Assembly: GCA_035649575.1 (NCBI GenBank)
Contig: DASRJH010000005.1
Location: forward strand, 1 to 49,521
Direction: 5' to 3'
DNA: 49,521 nt
Origin: DASVAL01 sp035649575
Lineage (GTDB): Bacteria > Planctomycetota > UBA1135 > UBA2386
Of this stretch, positions 41,156 to 48,507 are shown one piece after another. The notes below the pieces were generated by a model. That model had not been told where the DNA came from, did no database searches, and saw nothing but the letters and a program-made list of their open reading frames with translations. Made by a program: the position numbers and the translations under genes. Every line of letters starts with the position of its first letter. Position 1 is the stretch's first letter.

Positions 41156-42571
41156 ATGTTCGACTCGCTGGCCAACGCACTCGGCAAGGCTTACCGCGCG
41201 ATCGTCGGCCAGAAGACGTTGACCGAGGCGAACGTCGACGAAGGCATCCGCGCCGTGCGCCAAGCCCTGCTCGAAGCCGACGTGAACTTCCAGGTCGCCA
41301 AGGAATTCGTCGCCGACGTGCGCCAGCGCGTGCTGGGCCAGAAGGTGATCGAGTCGGTGGAGCCCGGGCAGCAGTTCGTGAAGTGCTTTCACGACGCGTT
41401 GACCGATCTGCTGGGCGGCCAGGCGAAGGGCCTGCCGATCGCGAGCCAGGGCCCCGTCGTGCTCATGATGTGCGGCCTGCAGGGCAGCGGCAAGACGACC
41501 ACGTGCGCGAAGCTCGCGCTCTGGCTGCGCAAGCAAAAGAAGAAGAACCCGTTGCTCGTAGCGGCCGATCTGCAACGCCCGGCTGCCGTCGAGCAGTTGC
41601 AGAGCCTCGGCAAGCAGCTCGGCATCGCGGTGCACGCCGAGGCGAAGACCGTGCGCCCGCCCGAGGTCTGCAGCCGCGGCATCGAGTTCGCGAACTCGCA
41701 CGGCCACGACGTCGTGATCCTCGACACGGCGGGCCGCCTGCACATCGACGAGGAGCTGATGCGCGAGGTGGCCGAGGTGAACGCCCGCTGCAAGCCGCAC
41801 GGCGTGCTGCTCGTCTGCGACGCGATGCTCGGCCAGGACGCCGTGAACTCCGCCAAGGAGTTCCACGCGCGGCTGCCGCTGTACGGGCTGATCCTGACCA
41901 AGGTCGATGGCGATTCGCGCGGCGGCGCTGCGCTGTCGATCGTCAAGGTCACGGGCCGGCCGATCCTGTTCGCGGGCACCGGCGAGAAGCCCGACGACCT
42001 CGAGGAGTTCGACCCCGCGCGCATGGCCGGCCGCATCCTCGGCATGGGCGACGTCGTCGGCCTCGTCGAGAAGGCGCAGGCAGTGATCGACGAGAAGGAG
42101 GCCGAGCAGGCCGCGCGCAAGCTGCAGAAGGGTCAGTTCAACTTCGAGGACTTCCTCGCGCAGTTGAACATGATCCGCAAGATGGGCCCGCTCAAGAAGG
42201 TGCTCGGCATGCTGCCCGGCGTGGGATCGATGATGAAGGACGTCGACTTCGACGACGGTCAGATGAAGCGCGTCGAGGCGATCATCCTGTCGATGACGCC
42301 GCGCGAACGACAGCGCCCCGAGCTCATCGATCTGCCGCGGCGGCGCCGGATCGCGGCCGGCTCGGGCAACGGCCTCGATGCCGTGAACGGCATGATCAAG
42401 CAGTTCAAGACGATGCAGGATCTCATGAAGCGTCTCGGCAAGGGCGGCGGTCTGCCGCCCGGCCTCGACGACCTGCTCGGTGGGGGGGGTGCTGGCCCGC
42501 CGCGGCGCGGCGGCGGCATGCCGAGCGGCTTCCCCGGTGGTGGGCGCGGCTTTCCGGGCCGCCGCCGCTGA
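41156..42571 (+). CDS. ffh: signal recognition particle protein Ffh
   Basis: 471 residues, the SRP54 GTPase that with 4.5S RNA targets nascent membrane and secreted proteins to FtsY. N domain 1-95; G domain with G1 GLQGSGKTTT (107-116), DLQRPAA, DTAGRL and TKVDGDSRGG; C-terminal M domain from about 300 with the Met-rich helices MKRVEAIILSM and MIKQFKTMQDLMKRL, then a Gly/Arg/Pro-rich tail. ATG 41156 fits family starts (MFDSLANALGKAYR). rpsP follows 118 bp downstream, a common arrangement. Confidence 0.96.
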   Translation: MFDSLANALGKAYRAIVGQKTLTEANVDEGIRAVRQALLEADVNFQVAKEFVADVRQRVLGQKVIESVEPGQQFVKCFHDALTDLLGGQAKGLPIASQGPVVLMMCGLQGSGKTTTCAKLALWLRKQKKKNPLLVAADLQRPAAVEQLQSLGKQLGIAVHAEAKTVRPPEVCSRGIEFANSHGHDVVILDTAGRLHIDEELMREVAEVNARCKPHGVLLVCDAMLGQDAVNSAKEFHARLPLYGLILTKVDGDSRGGAALSIVKVTGRPILFAGTGEKPDDLEEFDPARMAGRILGMGDVVGLVEKAQAVIDEKEAEQAARKLQKGQFNFEDFLAQLNMIRKMGPLKKVLGMLPGVGSMMKDVDFDDGQMKRVEAIILSMTPRERQRPELIDLPRRRRIAAGSGNGLDAVNGMIKQFKTMQDLMKRLGKGGGLPPGLDDLLGGGGAGPPRRGGGMPSGFPGGGRGFPGRRR

Positions 42572-42688
42572 AACGCCGCGTCGGGAACGCCCCCGGCCGA
42601 GACGAGAATCCGCTGGCAACTGGGCACCGGGTCTGGTTTGCTTCTCGCCCCTTTCGCGGCTCCTCGACGCAACGGAGACAGTTCCCCC

Positions 42689-43075
42689 TTGGCAGTCATC
42701 CTTCGACTCAAACGCTTTGGACGCCTCAACCTGCCGACCTACCGGCTGGTGGCCACCGACCCGCGCTCGCCGCGCGATGGTCGCATCATCGAGGCCCTCG
42801 GCTACTACCTGCCGCTGATGCCTCGAGCCCAGGAGCAGATGAAGCTCAACACCGAACGCATCCAGTACTGGTTGTCGGTCGGAGCGAAACCGTCGCAGAC
42901 GGCGGCCGAGATGATCGAGAAGGTCGGGGTCCGGGTGCCTGTGCCGAGGAAGCGCGAGCGCAGCAAGAGCAAAGGCAAACCCCCGCCGTGGACGCCGCCG
43001 AAGAAGAAGGTCCGCAAGCCAAGGGCTCAGCGCCGCGCCGAGAAGGCCGCGCGGGCCGAGGCGAAGAAGAAGTAG
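42689..43075 (+). CDS. rpsP: 30S ribosomal protein S16 with extended basic C-terminus
   Basis: 128 residues. The N-terminal 80 match S16 (MAVILRLKRFGRLNLPTYRLVATDPRSPRDGR, given here in pieces: LKRFGRLNLPTYRLV and DPRSPRDGRIIEALGYY). TTG 42689 is the start because only it yields the family N-terminus; GGAGA lies about 10 nt upstream. The last 45 residues are a Lys/Arg/Pro-rich extension (RKRERSKSKGK, PPKKKVRKPRAQRR) longer than the usual S16. It binds 16S rRNA in the small subunit. Usually followed by rimM, trmD and rplS, which are absent here. Confidence 0.94.
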   Translation: MAVILRLKRFGRLNLPTYRLVATDPRSPRDGRIIEALGYYLPLMPRAQEQMKLNTERIQYWLSVGAKPSQTAAEMIEKVGVRVPVPRKRERSKSKGKPPPWTPPKKKVRKPRAQRRAEKAARAEAKKK

Positions 43076-43178
43076 GCGTCGCGTCGCCTATCGTCGCTGC
43101 CGGAGCCTGTAGCGCCGGCCACCGTGCAGCGGATCGCCGAGAACCCGACATCGCCTCTCGTGCAACTTGGACCCCGCC

Positions 43179-43940
43179 GTGCCGACGAAGAAGAAGAGCA
43201 GAGCCACCGACAACGTCGCCGCGCCGCCGGACCCGCGTGAACATCTCGCGCCGACGCCGGCCAACCTGGCGAAGATCCTCGACGAGCTCAAGCTGGTGCT
43301 CGCCGACGTCCCGGTGCCCGCCGCGAGCGAGGAGCCGCTGCCGCCCGTGGATCTCGTGGAGGCCATGCTCCACGGCTACTTCGCCGAAGGCCTGCCGTGC
43401 GGCTATGGCCAGGAAGCCCGCCGCCGTCTCACGGCCGGGTTCGTCGACCGCAACGAGTTCCGCGTCACCGAGGCCTTCGAGGTCGAGGACATGCTGCGTG
43501 ACCTGCAGATCCCGCGTCTGTTCGAACGCTGCCTCTCGGTCCGCGACACGGTCTCGCAGATCTACAACGACCAGAACGGCGTCAGCCTCACGTTCCTGCG
43601 CGAGGCCGGCTCCAGCGAGCGCAGCACGTTCTTCCAGCGGGTGCCCGCGTTGCAGCCGCACGTGATCGCGTTCCTGCTCAACCTGCTGACGGTCGAAGAG
43701 CTCTGCTTCTCCGAGAAGTCGACGCTGCGCGCGCAGCAGCGGCTCGGTCTCGATCCGAAGGACGCCGCGGCCGCGAAGTTCATCGACGAGTTGCGCGCGC
43801 TGTTGAAGCCGTATGGCCGCGTGCCGCTCGAGGTCGGCCCGGACCTGCCGTCGGGCAAGCCGAACCTCGTGCACACGCTGTCGCCAGCCTGTGTGCTCGC
43901 GCGCCTCGGCCCGGCCGGCAAACGGCGCAGCACCTCGTAG
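43179..43940 (+). CDS. HhH-GPD-like protein, probable endonuclease III-related, catalytic residues unclear
   Basis: About 253 residues from GTG 43179 (TTG 43167 adds four). N-terminal Lys-rich leader and Ala/Pro stretch. The rest is helical. VDLVEAMLHGYF, then FVDRNEFRVTEAFEVEDML, then LTVEELCFSEKSTLRAQQRLGL resemble the helical core of HhH-GPD DNA glycosylases (FxDxNExRV is a recurring motif there). The catalytic Lys of endonuclease III and the four-Cys iron-sulfur site are not recognisable, so the protein may be a non-catalytic relative. Function unproven. It fills the place where rimM-trmD usually lie. Confidence 0.65.
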   Translation: MPTKKKSRATDNVAAPPDPREHLAPTPANLAKILDELKLVLADVPVPAASEEPLPPVDLVEAMLHGYFAEGLPCGYGQEARRRLTAGFVDRNEFRVTEAFEVEDMLRDLQIPRLFERCLSVRDTVSQIYNDQNGVSLTFLREAGSSERSTFFQRVPALQPHVIAFLLNLLTVEELCFSEKSTLRAQQRLGLDPKDAAAAKFIDELRALLKPYGRVPLEVGPDLPSGKPNLVHTLSPACVLARLGPAGKRRSTS

Positions 43941-44006
43941 CGCGATCGGCTGGCGACCTGGTCCTTCTCCCCTTGCGGCGGCGCGCGCCGCGGCGACCAT
44001 GGCGAC

Positions 44007-44609
44007 GTGACGCCGCCCCTCGACCTCTACCTCGCCTCGACGTCGCCGCGCCGGCGCGAGCTGCTCGAACGCGCCGGCATCCGCTTCGGCCTCTGTGAGC
44101 CCGGGCCCGAGTACGGCCCCGGCGAAGCCGGAGAACATCAGAGCACGTTCGGCGATCCGGCGGCCCACGCGCTCGAACGCGCGCGCCGCAAGTCGCTCGG
44201 AGCGAGTCCCCCCGATCTTGCGATCGCGGTGCTCGGCGTCGACACCGTCGTCGATCTCGACGGCACCGAGCTCGGCAAGCCGCGCGACCGCGACGACGCC
44301 GAGCGCATGCTGCGCTGCCTGTCGGGACGGCGTCACCGCGTACACACGGCCCACTGCCTGAGCCTGCGGGCCCGCGATCACGTCGCGACGGCGCTCGCGA
44401 CCGCCGTCGTCGCCTGCCGCACGCCGTCGCCATCCGAGCTCGAGCACTATCTGGCCTCGGAGCAGTGGCGCGGCAAGGCCGGCAGCTACGGCATCCAGGA
44501 CGAAGCACAGCGCTTCTTCTCGCTCGTCGAGGGCAGCTTCGACACGGTGGTCGGGTTGCACGTGCAGATCGTCCTGGCGCTGCTGGCGGACCTGCGAGGT
44601 GCGGTGTGA
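44007..44609 (+). CDS. Maf-family nucleotide pyrophosphatase
   Basis: 200 residues. The Maf signature STSPRRRELL is at 11-20; VLGVDTVVDLDG holds the catalytic Asp; the later motifs KAGSYGIQDEAQRFF and EGSFDTVVGL complete the family. Maf proteins hydrolyse dTTP, UTP or modified nucleotides to monophosphates and may limit incorporation of unusual bases. Start GTG 44007; the ATG at 43999 is in another frame. The stop overlaps the next GTG by 4 nt. Confidence 0.92.
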   Translation: MTPPLDLYLASTSPRRRELLERAGIRFGLCEPGPEYGPGEAGEHQSTFGDPAAHALERARRKSLGASPPDLAIAVLGVDTVVDLDGTELGKPRDRDDAERMLRCLSGRRHRVHTAHCLSLRARDHVATALATAVVACRTPSPSELEHYLASEQWRGKAGSYGIQDEAQRFFSLVEGSFDTVVGLHVQIVLALLADLRGAV

Positions 44610-45118
44610 TCGCGTGGCTGCGCAGCCTCGCGGGGCGGCTCGTGCTCGCGGTGCTCGCCGCCGCGCTCGGCATCCTCGCGTTGCAGTACTTCGCGGTGCG
44701 ATGCGAGGTCGAGGCGCGCGCCCCGATCGCGAGCCCGGCGCCGAAGGCCGTGAGCCTCGGCCTGCGGCTCTCGCCGTCGGCCGGGACCATCCTGCTCGCG
44801 ACGCGGTTGCAGGCCGTGGCTCCCGACGTCGCGCCGGTCGTGCAGGTCTTCGCCGATGGCAGCGTGGCAGTGCGGCGCCCGCCGCCTCTGTCGACGGAGC
44901 CGGTGTCGACCCCGAGGAAGAGCCGCGACGGGCATGGCGCTGCGATCCTGTTGCCGGGCAGGTCGCTGTCGGGGCTCACGGCGCATGCGCGCGGAGCCCT
45001 GCTCGAAGTCGTCGGACAACTCGTCGCCGAGCGTCCGGTCGCCGCACAGCGGTTCGTGGCCGGCGACTTTCCGATCGCGGCACCCGAGCTCGAAGCCCTG
45101 CTGCAGTGGGTACCGTAG
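44606..45118 (+). CDS. hypothetical membrane protein
   Basis: 170 residues from GTG 44606, overlapping the Maf stop. One hydrophobic helix at about 8-28 (GRLVLAVLAAALGILALQYF) and a periplasmic-type remainder without motifs. No family is recognised. Co-transcription with maf is likely from the overlap. Confidence 0.6.
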   Translation: MIAWLRSLAGRLVLAVLAAALGILALQYFAVRCEVEARAPIASPAPKAVSLGLRLSPSAGTILLATRLQAVAPDVAPVVQVFADGSVAVRRPPPLSTEPVSTPRKSRDGHGAAILLPGRSLSGLTAHARGALLEVVGQLVAERPVAAQRFVAGDFPIAAPELEALLQWVP

Positions 45119-45146
45119 GGGTTCCCTGGCTGTGGCAAGGCGGGTA

Positions 45147-45174
45147 TTGACCGGGCCGCACGGCTTCCTACACT
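45147..45174 (+). promoter_or_regulatory. sigma-70-type promoter of rpmE
   Basis: TTGACC (45147-45152), a 16-nt spacer and TACACT (45169-45174), followed by a GC-rich region. The -10 box ends 41 nt before the rpmE ATG. This is the clearest promoter in the window by both boxes and spacing. Confidence 0.55.
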
Positions 45175-45215
45175 TCTCGCCCTCACTGCGCGCCAGCGAG
45201 CGCGATCGAAGTGCC

Positions 45216-45437
45216 ATGAAAGCCGACATCCATCCGAAGTACGTCGTGTGCCAGGTGTCTTGTGCCTGTGGCAACAAGTTCACGACTCGTTCGGTCAGGT
45301 CCGAGGTCCGCACCGACATCTGTTCGGCGTGCCATCCGTACTACACCGGCGCCCAGAAGTTCGTCGACGCGGCGGGCCGCGTCGACAAGTTCCTCAAGCG
45401 CTACGGCAAGCCCAAGGAAGGGGCGGCGAAGACCTAG
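45216..45437 (+). CDS. rpmE: 50S ribosomal protein L31 (zinc-binding type)
   Basis: 73 residues: MKADIHPKYV, then CACGN (C16, C18) and CSAC (C36, C39), the four-Cys zinc site of C+ L31, and YTGAQKFVDAAGRVDKF. L31 joins the 50S subunit and bridges the subunits. Zinc-binding L31 is often replaced by a C- paralogue when zinc is scarce, not seen here. An own promoter (45147-45174) is likely. prfA follows after 116 bp. Confidence 0.96.
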   Translation: MKADIHPKYVVCQVSCACGNKFTTRSVRSEVRTDICSACHPYYTGAQKFVDAAGRVDKFLKRYGKPKEGAAKT

Positions 45438-45460
45438 GGGGATCCTGCGAACATGGCGCC

Positions 45461-45505
45461 GGTACGCCATGGTTCGGCACGTCGTGGTCTGGCACGCCAT
45501 GGCCC
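45461..45505 (+). repeat. three imperfect 15-bp tandem units between rpmE and prfA
   Basis: GGTACGCCATGGTTC, GGCACGTCGTGGTCT and GGCACGCCATGGCCC lie head to tail. They contain NcoI-like CCATGG twice. No coding role is apparent. Confidence 0.55.
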
Positions 45506-45553
45506 GCGTCACGCCGCAGGCAGCCCGGTGCCTGAAACCGGAGCGTCGCTGCC

Positions 45554-46633
45554 ATGAGCCACCTGCGCCCGCGCATCCAGCAGAAGCTGGACGGAATGGT
45601 CGCCCGCCAGAACGAGCTGCTGGCCCAGTCCTCGGACCCCAAGCTCGTCGAGCGGCCCGACCGGCTCGCCGCGCTGCAGCGCGAGCTCGGCCAGATGACC
45701 CCGATCGTGAAGCGCTACGAGACCTTCACGCAGCTGCTGCAGCAGAGCGAAGAGCACCGCAGTCTCGTCGACGGGCCGGATCGCGAGCTGGCGCAGCTCG
45801 CGGCCGCCGAGCTGCCCGAGCTCGAGCGCAGGATCGCGCAGGAAGCCGAAGGACTCGTCGACGCGTTGTTGTCCGACCAGGGTGACGACCGCCGCGACTG
45901 CATCGTCGAGATCCGGGCCGGCACCGGTGGTGAGGAAGCGGCGCTGTTCGCGAAGGACCTCTGCACGCTCTACCAGCGCTTCGCGGCGCGGCGCGGCTGG
46001 AGCTTCGAACCGATGCACAGCACGCCCGCCGAACAGGGCGGCTTCAAGGACGTCGTGTTCGCGTTGCGCGGCACGAGCGTCTTCCACGAGATGCAGTTCG
46101 AATCGGGTGGTCACCGCGTGCAGCGCGTGCCGCAGACGGAGGCGAAGGGCCGCGTGCACACGTCGGCCGCGACGGTCGCCGTGCTGCCCGAGGTCGAGGA
46201 GGTCGAGATCAAGATCAACCCCGAGGACCTCAAGGTCGACACGTTCCGTTCGAGCGGCGCCGGTGGCCAGCACGTGAACAAGACCGAGTCGGCCGTGCGC
46301 ATCACGCACCTGCCGACGGGCACGGTCGTCGCCTGCCAGGAGGAGCGCAGCCAGCTCAAGAACCGGCAGCGCGCGATGGCGCTGCTGCGCGCCCGCATCT
46401 ACGAGGCGCAGAAGCGCGCCGTCGAAGCGGCTCGGGCGGCCGAACGCAAGGAGCAGGTCGGCACCGGCGATCGCAGCGACCGCATCCGCACCTACAACTT
46501 CCCGCAGGACCGGCTCACGGATCACCGCCTGAATCGCAACTACTCGCTGACGCAGGTCATGGAGGGCAAGCTCGATCCCGTCGTCGAGGCGCTGATCGCC
46601 GACATGCGCGAGCGGCGCATCGAGGAGCTCTGA
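45554..46633 (+). CDS. prfA: peptide chain release factor 1
   Basis: 359 residues. Reads UAA and UAG in the ribosomal A site and triggers peptide release. The stop-codon-reading tripeptide is PQT (193-195, in RVPQTEAKGR), the PxT form of RF1. The GGQ motif is at 237-239 (SGAGGQHVNKTESAVRITH). Family length is about 360. prmC follows after 5 nt and methylates the GGQ Gln. Confidence 0.96.
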   Translation: MSHLRPRIQQKLDGMVARQNELLAQSSDPKLVERPDRLAALQRELGQMTPIVKRYETFTQLLQQSEEHRSLVDGPDRELAQLAAAELPELERRIAQEAEGLVDALLSDQGDDRRDCIVEIRAGTGGEEAALFAKDLCTLYQRFAARRGWSFEPMHSTPAEQGGFKDVVFALRGTSVFHEMQFESGGHRVQRVPQTEAKGRVHTSAATVAVLPEVEEVEIKINPEDLKVDTFRSSGAGGQHVNKTESAVRITHLPTGTVVACQEERSQLKNRQRAMALLRARIYEAQKRAVEAARAAERKEQVGTGDRSDRIRTYNFPQDRLTDHRLNRNYSLTQVMEGKLDPVVEALIADMRERRIEEL

Positions 46634-46638
46634 TCCGC

Positions 46639-47526
46639 ATGAGCGGACCGAGCCCCGACAAGCAGGAAGTGCACACCGTGCTCAGCGTGATGCGCGGGGC
46701 CGAAGCGTGGCTCTTGCACCGCGGCGTCGACGCGCCGCAGCGTTCCGCCGAGCTGCTGCTCGGCAAGGTGCTCGGGCTGTCGCGCCTGCAGCTCTACCTC
46801 GCGCACGACCGGCCGCTCGATCAGGCCGAGCGAGACCGCATGCGCGCGCTCACGGCGCGGCGCGGCAACGGGGAGCCGGTGGCCTACCTGATCGGCAGTT
46901 GGGCCTTCCGCAGCCTCGAACTCGACGTCGGCCCCGCGGTGTTGATCCCGCGGCCCGAGACCGAACAGGTCGTCGATGCGGTGCTGGCCCGGGCGCCGCA
47001 GGGCGTATCGGTCGCCGACCTCGGCACCGGCAGCGGCGCGATCGCCATAGCACTCGCGGTCGAACGGCCCGACCTGCGCGTGCTCGCGACCGATGTCAGC
47101 AAGAACGCACTGCTCGTGGCGCGCGCAAACGTCGTGCGGCACGCGGTGCAGGCTCGTGTCGAGCTGGTGCTCGGATCATGGTGGGAGGCGGTGCCTCGAG
47201 AAGCACGCTTTCATCTCGTTGTCAGCAACCCGCCCTACATCGATCCCGAGGCCACAGCTCGACTGGCTCCCGACGTCAAAGCCTGGGAGCCGCCGTTGGC
47301 GCTGTTCTCGGCGCCACGGGACGTGCTCTCGTGTTACCGCGCGATCGTCACGGGGCTGGAACGGCACCTGCTGCCCGGTGGCTGGTTCGTCGCCGAGACG
47401 GGCGTGGGGGCCAGCGACGCCGGTCTTGCTCTGCTGCGCGCACAGTCGTTCCTGAGCGACGCACAGCTGTTGCAAGACCACGCGGGCATCGACCGCGTGC
47501 TCGTGGCAAAGCGAACCTTCGAGTGA
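46639..47526 (+). CDS. prmC: release factor glutamine methyltransferase
   Basis: 295 residues. N-terminal helical domain (SAELLLGKVLGLSRLQLYL), then a Rossmann methyltransferase with VADLGTGSGAIAIALA (125-140) and the catalytic NPPY (197-200). It methylates the Gln of the RF1/RF2 GGQ motif. The gene starts 5 nt after prfA, the usual operon order. Internal PRPETE motif (104-109) is also typical. Confidence 0.95.
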   Translation: MSGPSPDKQEVHTVLSVMRGAEAWLLHRGVDAPQRSAELLLGKVLGLSRLQLYLAHDRPLDQAERDRMRALTARRGNGEPVAYLIGSWAFRSLELDVGPAVLIPRPETEQVVDAVLARAPQGVSVADLGTGSGAIAIALAVERPDLRVLATDVSKNALLVARANVVRHAVQARVELVLGSWWEAVPREARFHLVVSNPPYIDPEATARLAPDVKAWEPPLALFSAPRDVLSCYRAIVTGLERHLLPGGWFVAETGVGASDAGLALLRAQSFLSDAQLLQDHAGIDRVLVAKRTFE

Positions 47527-47547
47527 TCGGCGCGACGCGGCGAGTGC

Positions 47548-47916
47548 TCAGCGCGCCCGCTTCGTCTTGCCGACGTAGTTCTTCAGCGCAGCGCGTGTGA
47601 CGGGCTGCACCTCGGTGAAGTAGATCGCGACGTCCCACTTGTGGCCACCCTTCGGCTGCTCGGCCTTGGGCAGCGGTTCGCAGCGCACCACGGCGCCGCG
47701 CAGGTGGTGGACTTCGCTCGCGCCTGGCAGCGAGAAGTCCAGGGCCACGAGCGTCATCTCGGGCAGCGGCTTGTCGGACACGCAAGCGAGCCCGATCTCG
47801 GAGATGTCGCGCAGGATTGCGGGTGCGTCCTTGGACTCTTTGGAGAGCCGGATCGGAAAAGTGCCGACGGCGCGCGCGGCACGTCGACGCTCGGATTGTG
47901 GAGTCGGCGATGTCAC
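47548..47916 (-). CDS. PilZ-domain protein
   Basis: 122 residues from GTG 47916. PilZ signature: ERRRAARAVGTF (RxxxR near residues 9-14) and DISEIGLACVSD (about 37-48, the [DN]xSxxG motif). This pair binds cyclic-di-GMP and the protein is probably a signal receptor. No partner domain. It converges with prmC. Confidence 0.85.
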   Translation of the reverse strand: MTSPTPQSERRRAARAVGTFPIRLSKESKDAPAILRDISEIGLACVSDKPLPEMTLVALDFSLPGASEVHHLRGAVVRCEPLPKAEQPKGGHKWDVAIYFTEVQPVTRAALKNYVGKTKRAR

Positions 47917-47951
47917 GGATTGGAACCGTATCGAGTCGCTGGCGGCTTCGC

Positions 47952-47957
47952 TAGCAT
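47952..47957 (+). promoter_or_regulatory. putative -10 box for ssb
   Basis: TAGCAT followed by TCGCGC, 72 nt before the ssb start. No matching -35. The divergent PilZ gene starts 36 nt to the left. Confidence 0.2.
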
Positions 47958-48029
47958 TCGCGCATCGGGCCGCGCCCGCTCACATCGACCGGCGGACCCA
48001 CATCGAACCGACGAACAAGAGAAACCCTC

Positions 48030-48485
48030 GTGGCCAACTTCAACAAAGTCATCTTGATCGGCAACCTCACACGGGACGTGGAGCTGCGACAGACGCAGAG
48101 TGGCATGGCGCTCGCAAAGTTCGGCATGGCTACGAATCGCAAGTGGTCCCAGAACGGCGAGCAGAAGGAGTCCACGTGCTTCGTCGATCTGACGGCGTGG
48201 GGCAGGCAGGCCGAGGTGTTGGCCCAGTACGTGAAGAAGGGCAGCCAGTTGTTCATCGAGGGCCGGCTCGAGTACTCGACCTGGGAAGCCAAGGATGGCG
48301 GCGGCAAGCGCAGCAAGCTCGAAGTCGTCGTCGAGAACTTCCAGTTCATCGGCGCTCCTCGCGGCGCTGGCGCTGGCGGCGGCGGTGGCGAAGAAGGTGG
48401 CGAACGGCGCCCGGGTCGTGCGGCCCCGGCCCAAGGCGAGAACCAGGCCGGTGGCGACGTCGATTACGGCGACATTCCCTTCTGA
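48030..48485 (+). CDS. ssb: single-stranded DNA-binding protein
   Basis: 151 residues from GTG 48030. OB fold 1-108 (NKVILIGNLTRDVELRQTQSG, in the usual position; then FVDLTAWGRQAEV and YVKKGSQLFIEGRLEYSTW). Gly-rich disordered linker (113-140) and the acidic tip DYGDIPF that recruits partner proteins. It protects single-stranded DNA during replication and repair. Convergent with glnS. Confidence 0.96.
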   Translation: MANFNKVILIGNLTRDVELRQTQSGMALAKFGMATNRKWSQNGEQKESTCFVDLTAWGRQAEVLAQYVKKGSQLFIEGRLEYSTWEAKDGGGKRSKLEVVVENFQFIGAPRGAGAGGGGGEEGGERRPGRAAPAQGENQAGGDVDYGDIPF

Positions 48486-48501
48486 ACGTCCACTCACGTT
48501 C
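48484..48501 (+). terminator. hairpin between convergent ssb and glnS
   Basis: GAACGT (48484-48489), loop CCACTC and ACGTTC (48496-48501) form a perfect 6-bp stem across the ssb stop and 7 nt from the glnS stop. Its place between convergent genes suggests a two-way terminator, though no T-run follows. Confidence 0.4.
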
Positions 48502-48507
48502 CTCCAA

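Noticed and set aside
40780..43665. Plus-strand frame of 961 codons spanning rhomboid, ffh and rpsP
   Set aside because: It is one frame off all three genes and consists of Arg/Ala-rich text without motifs.
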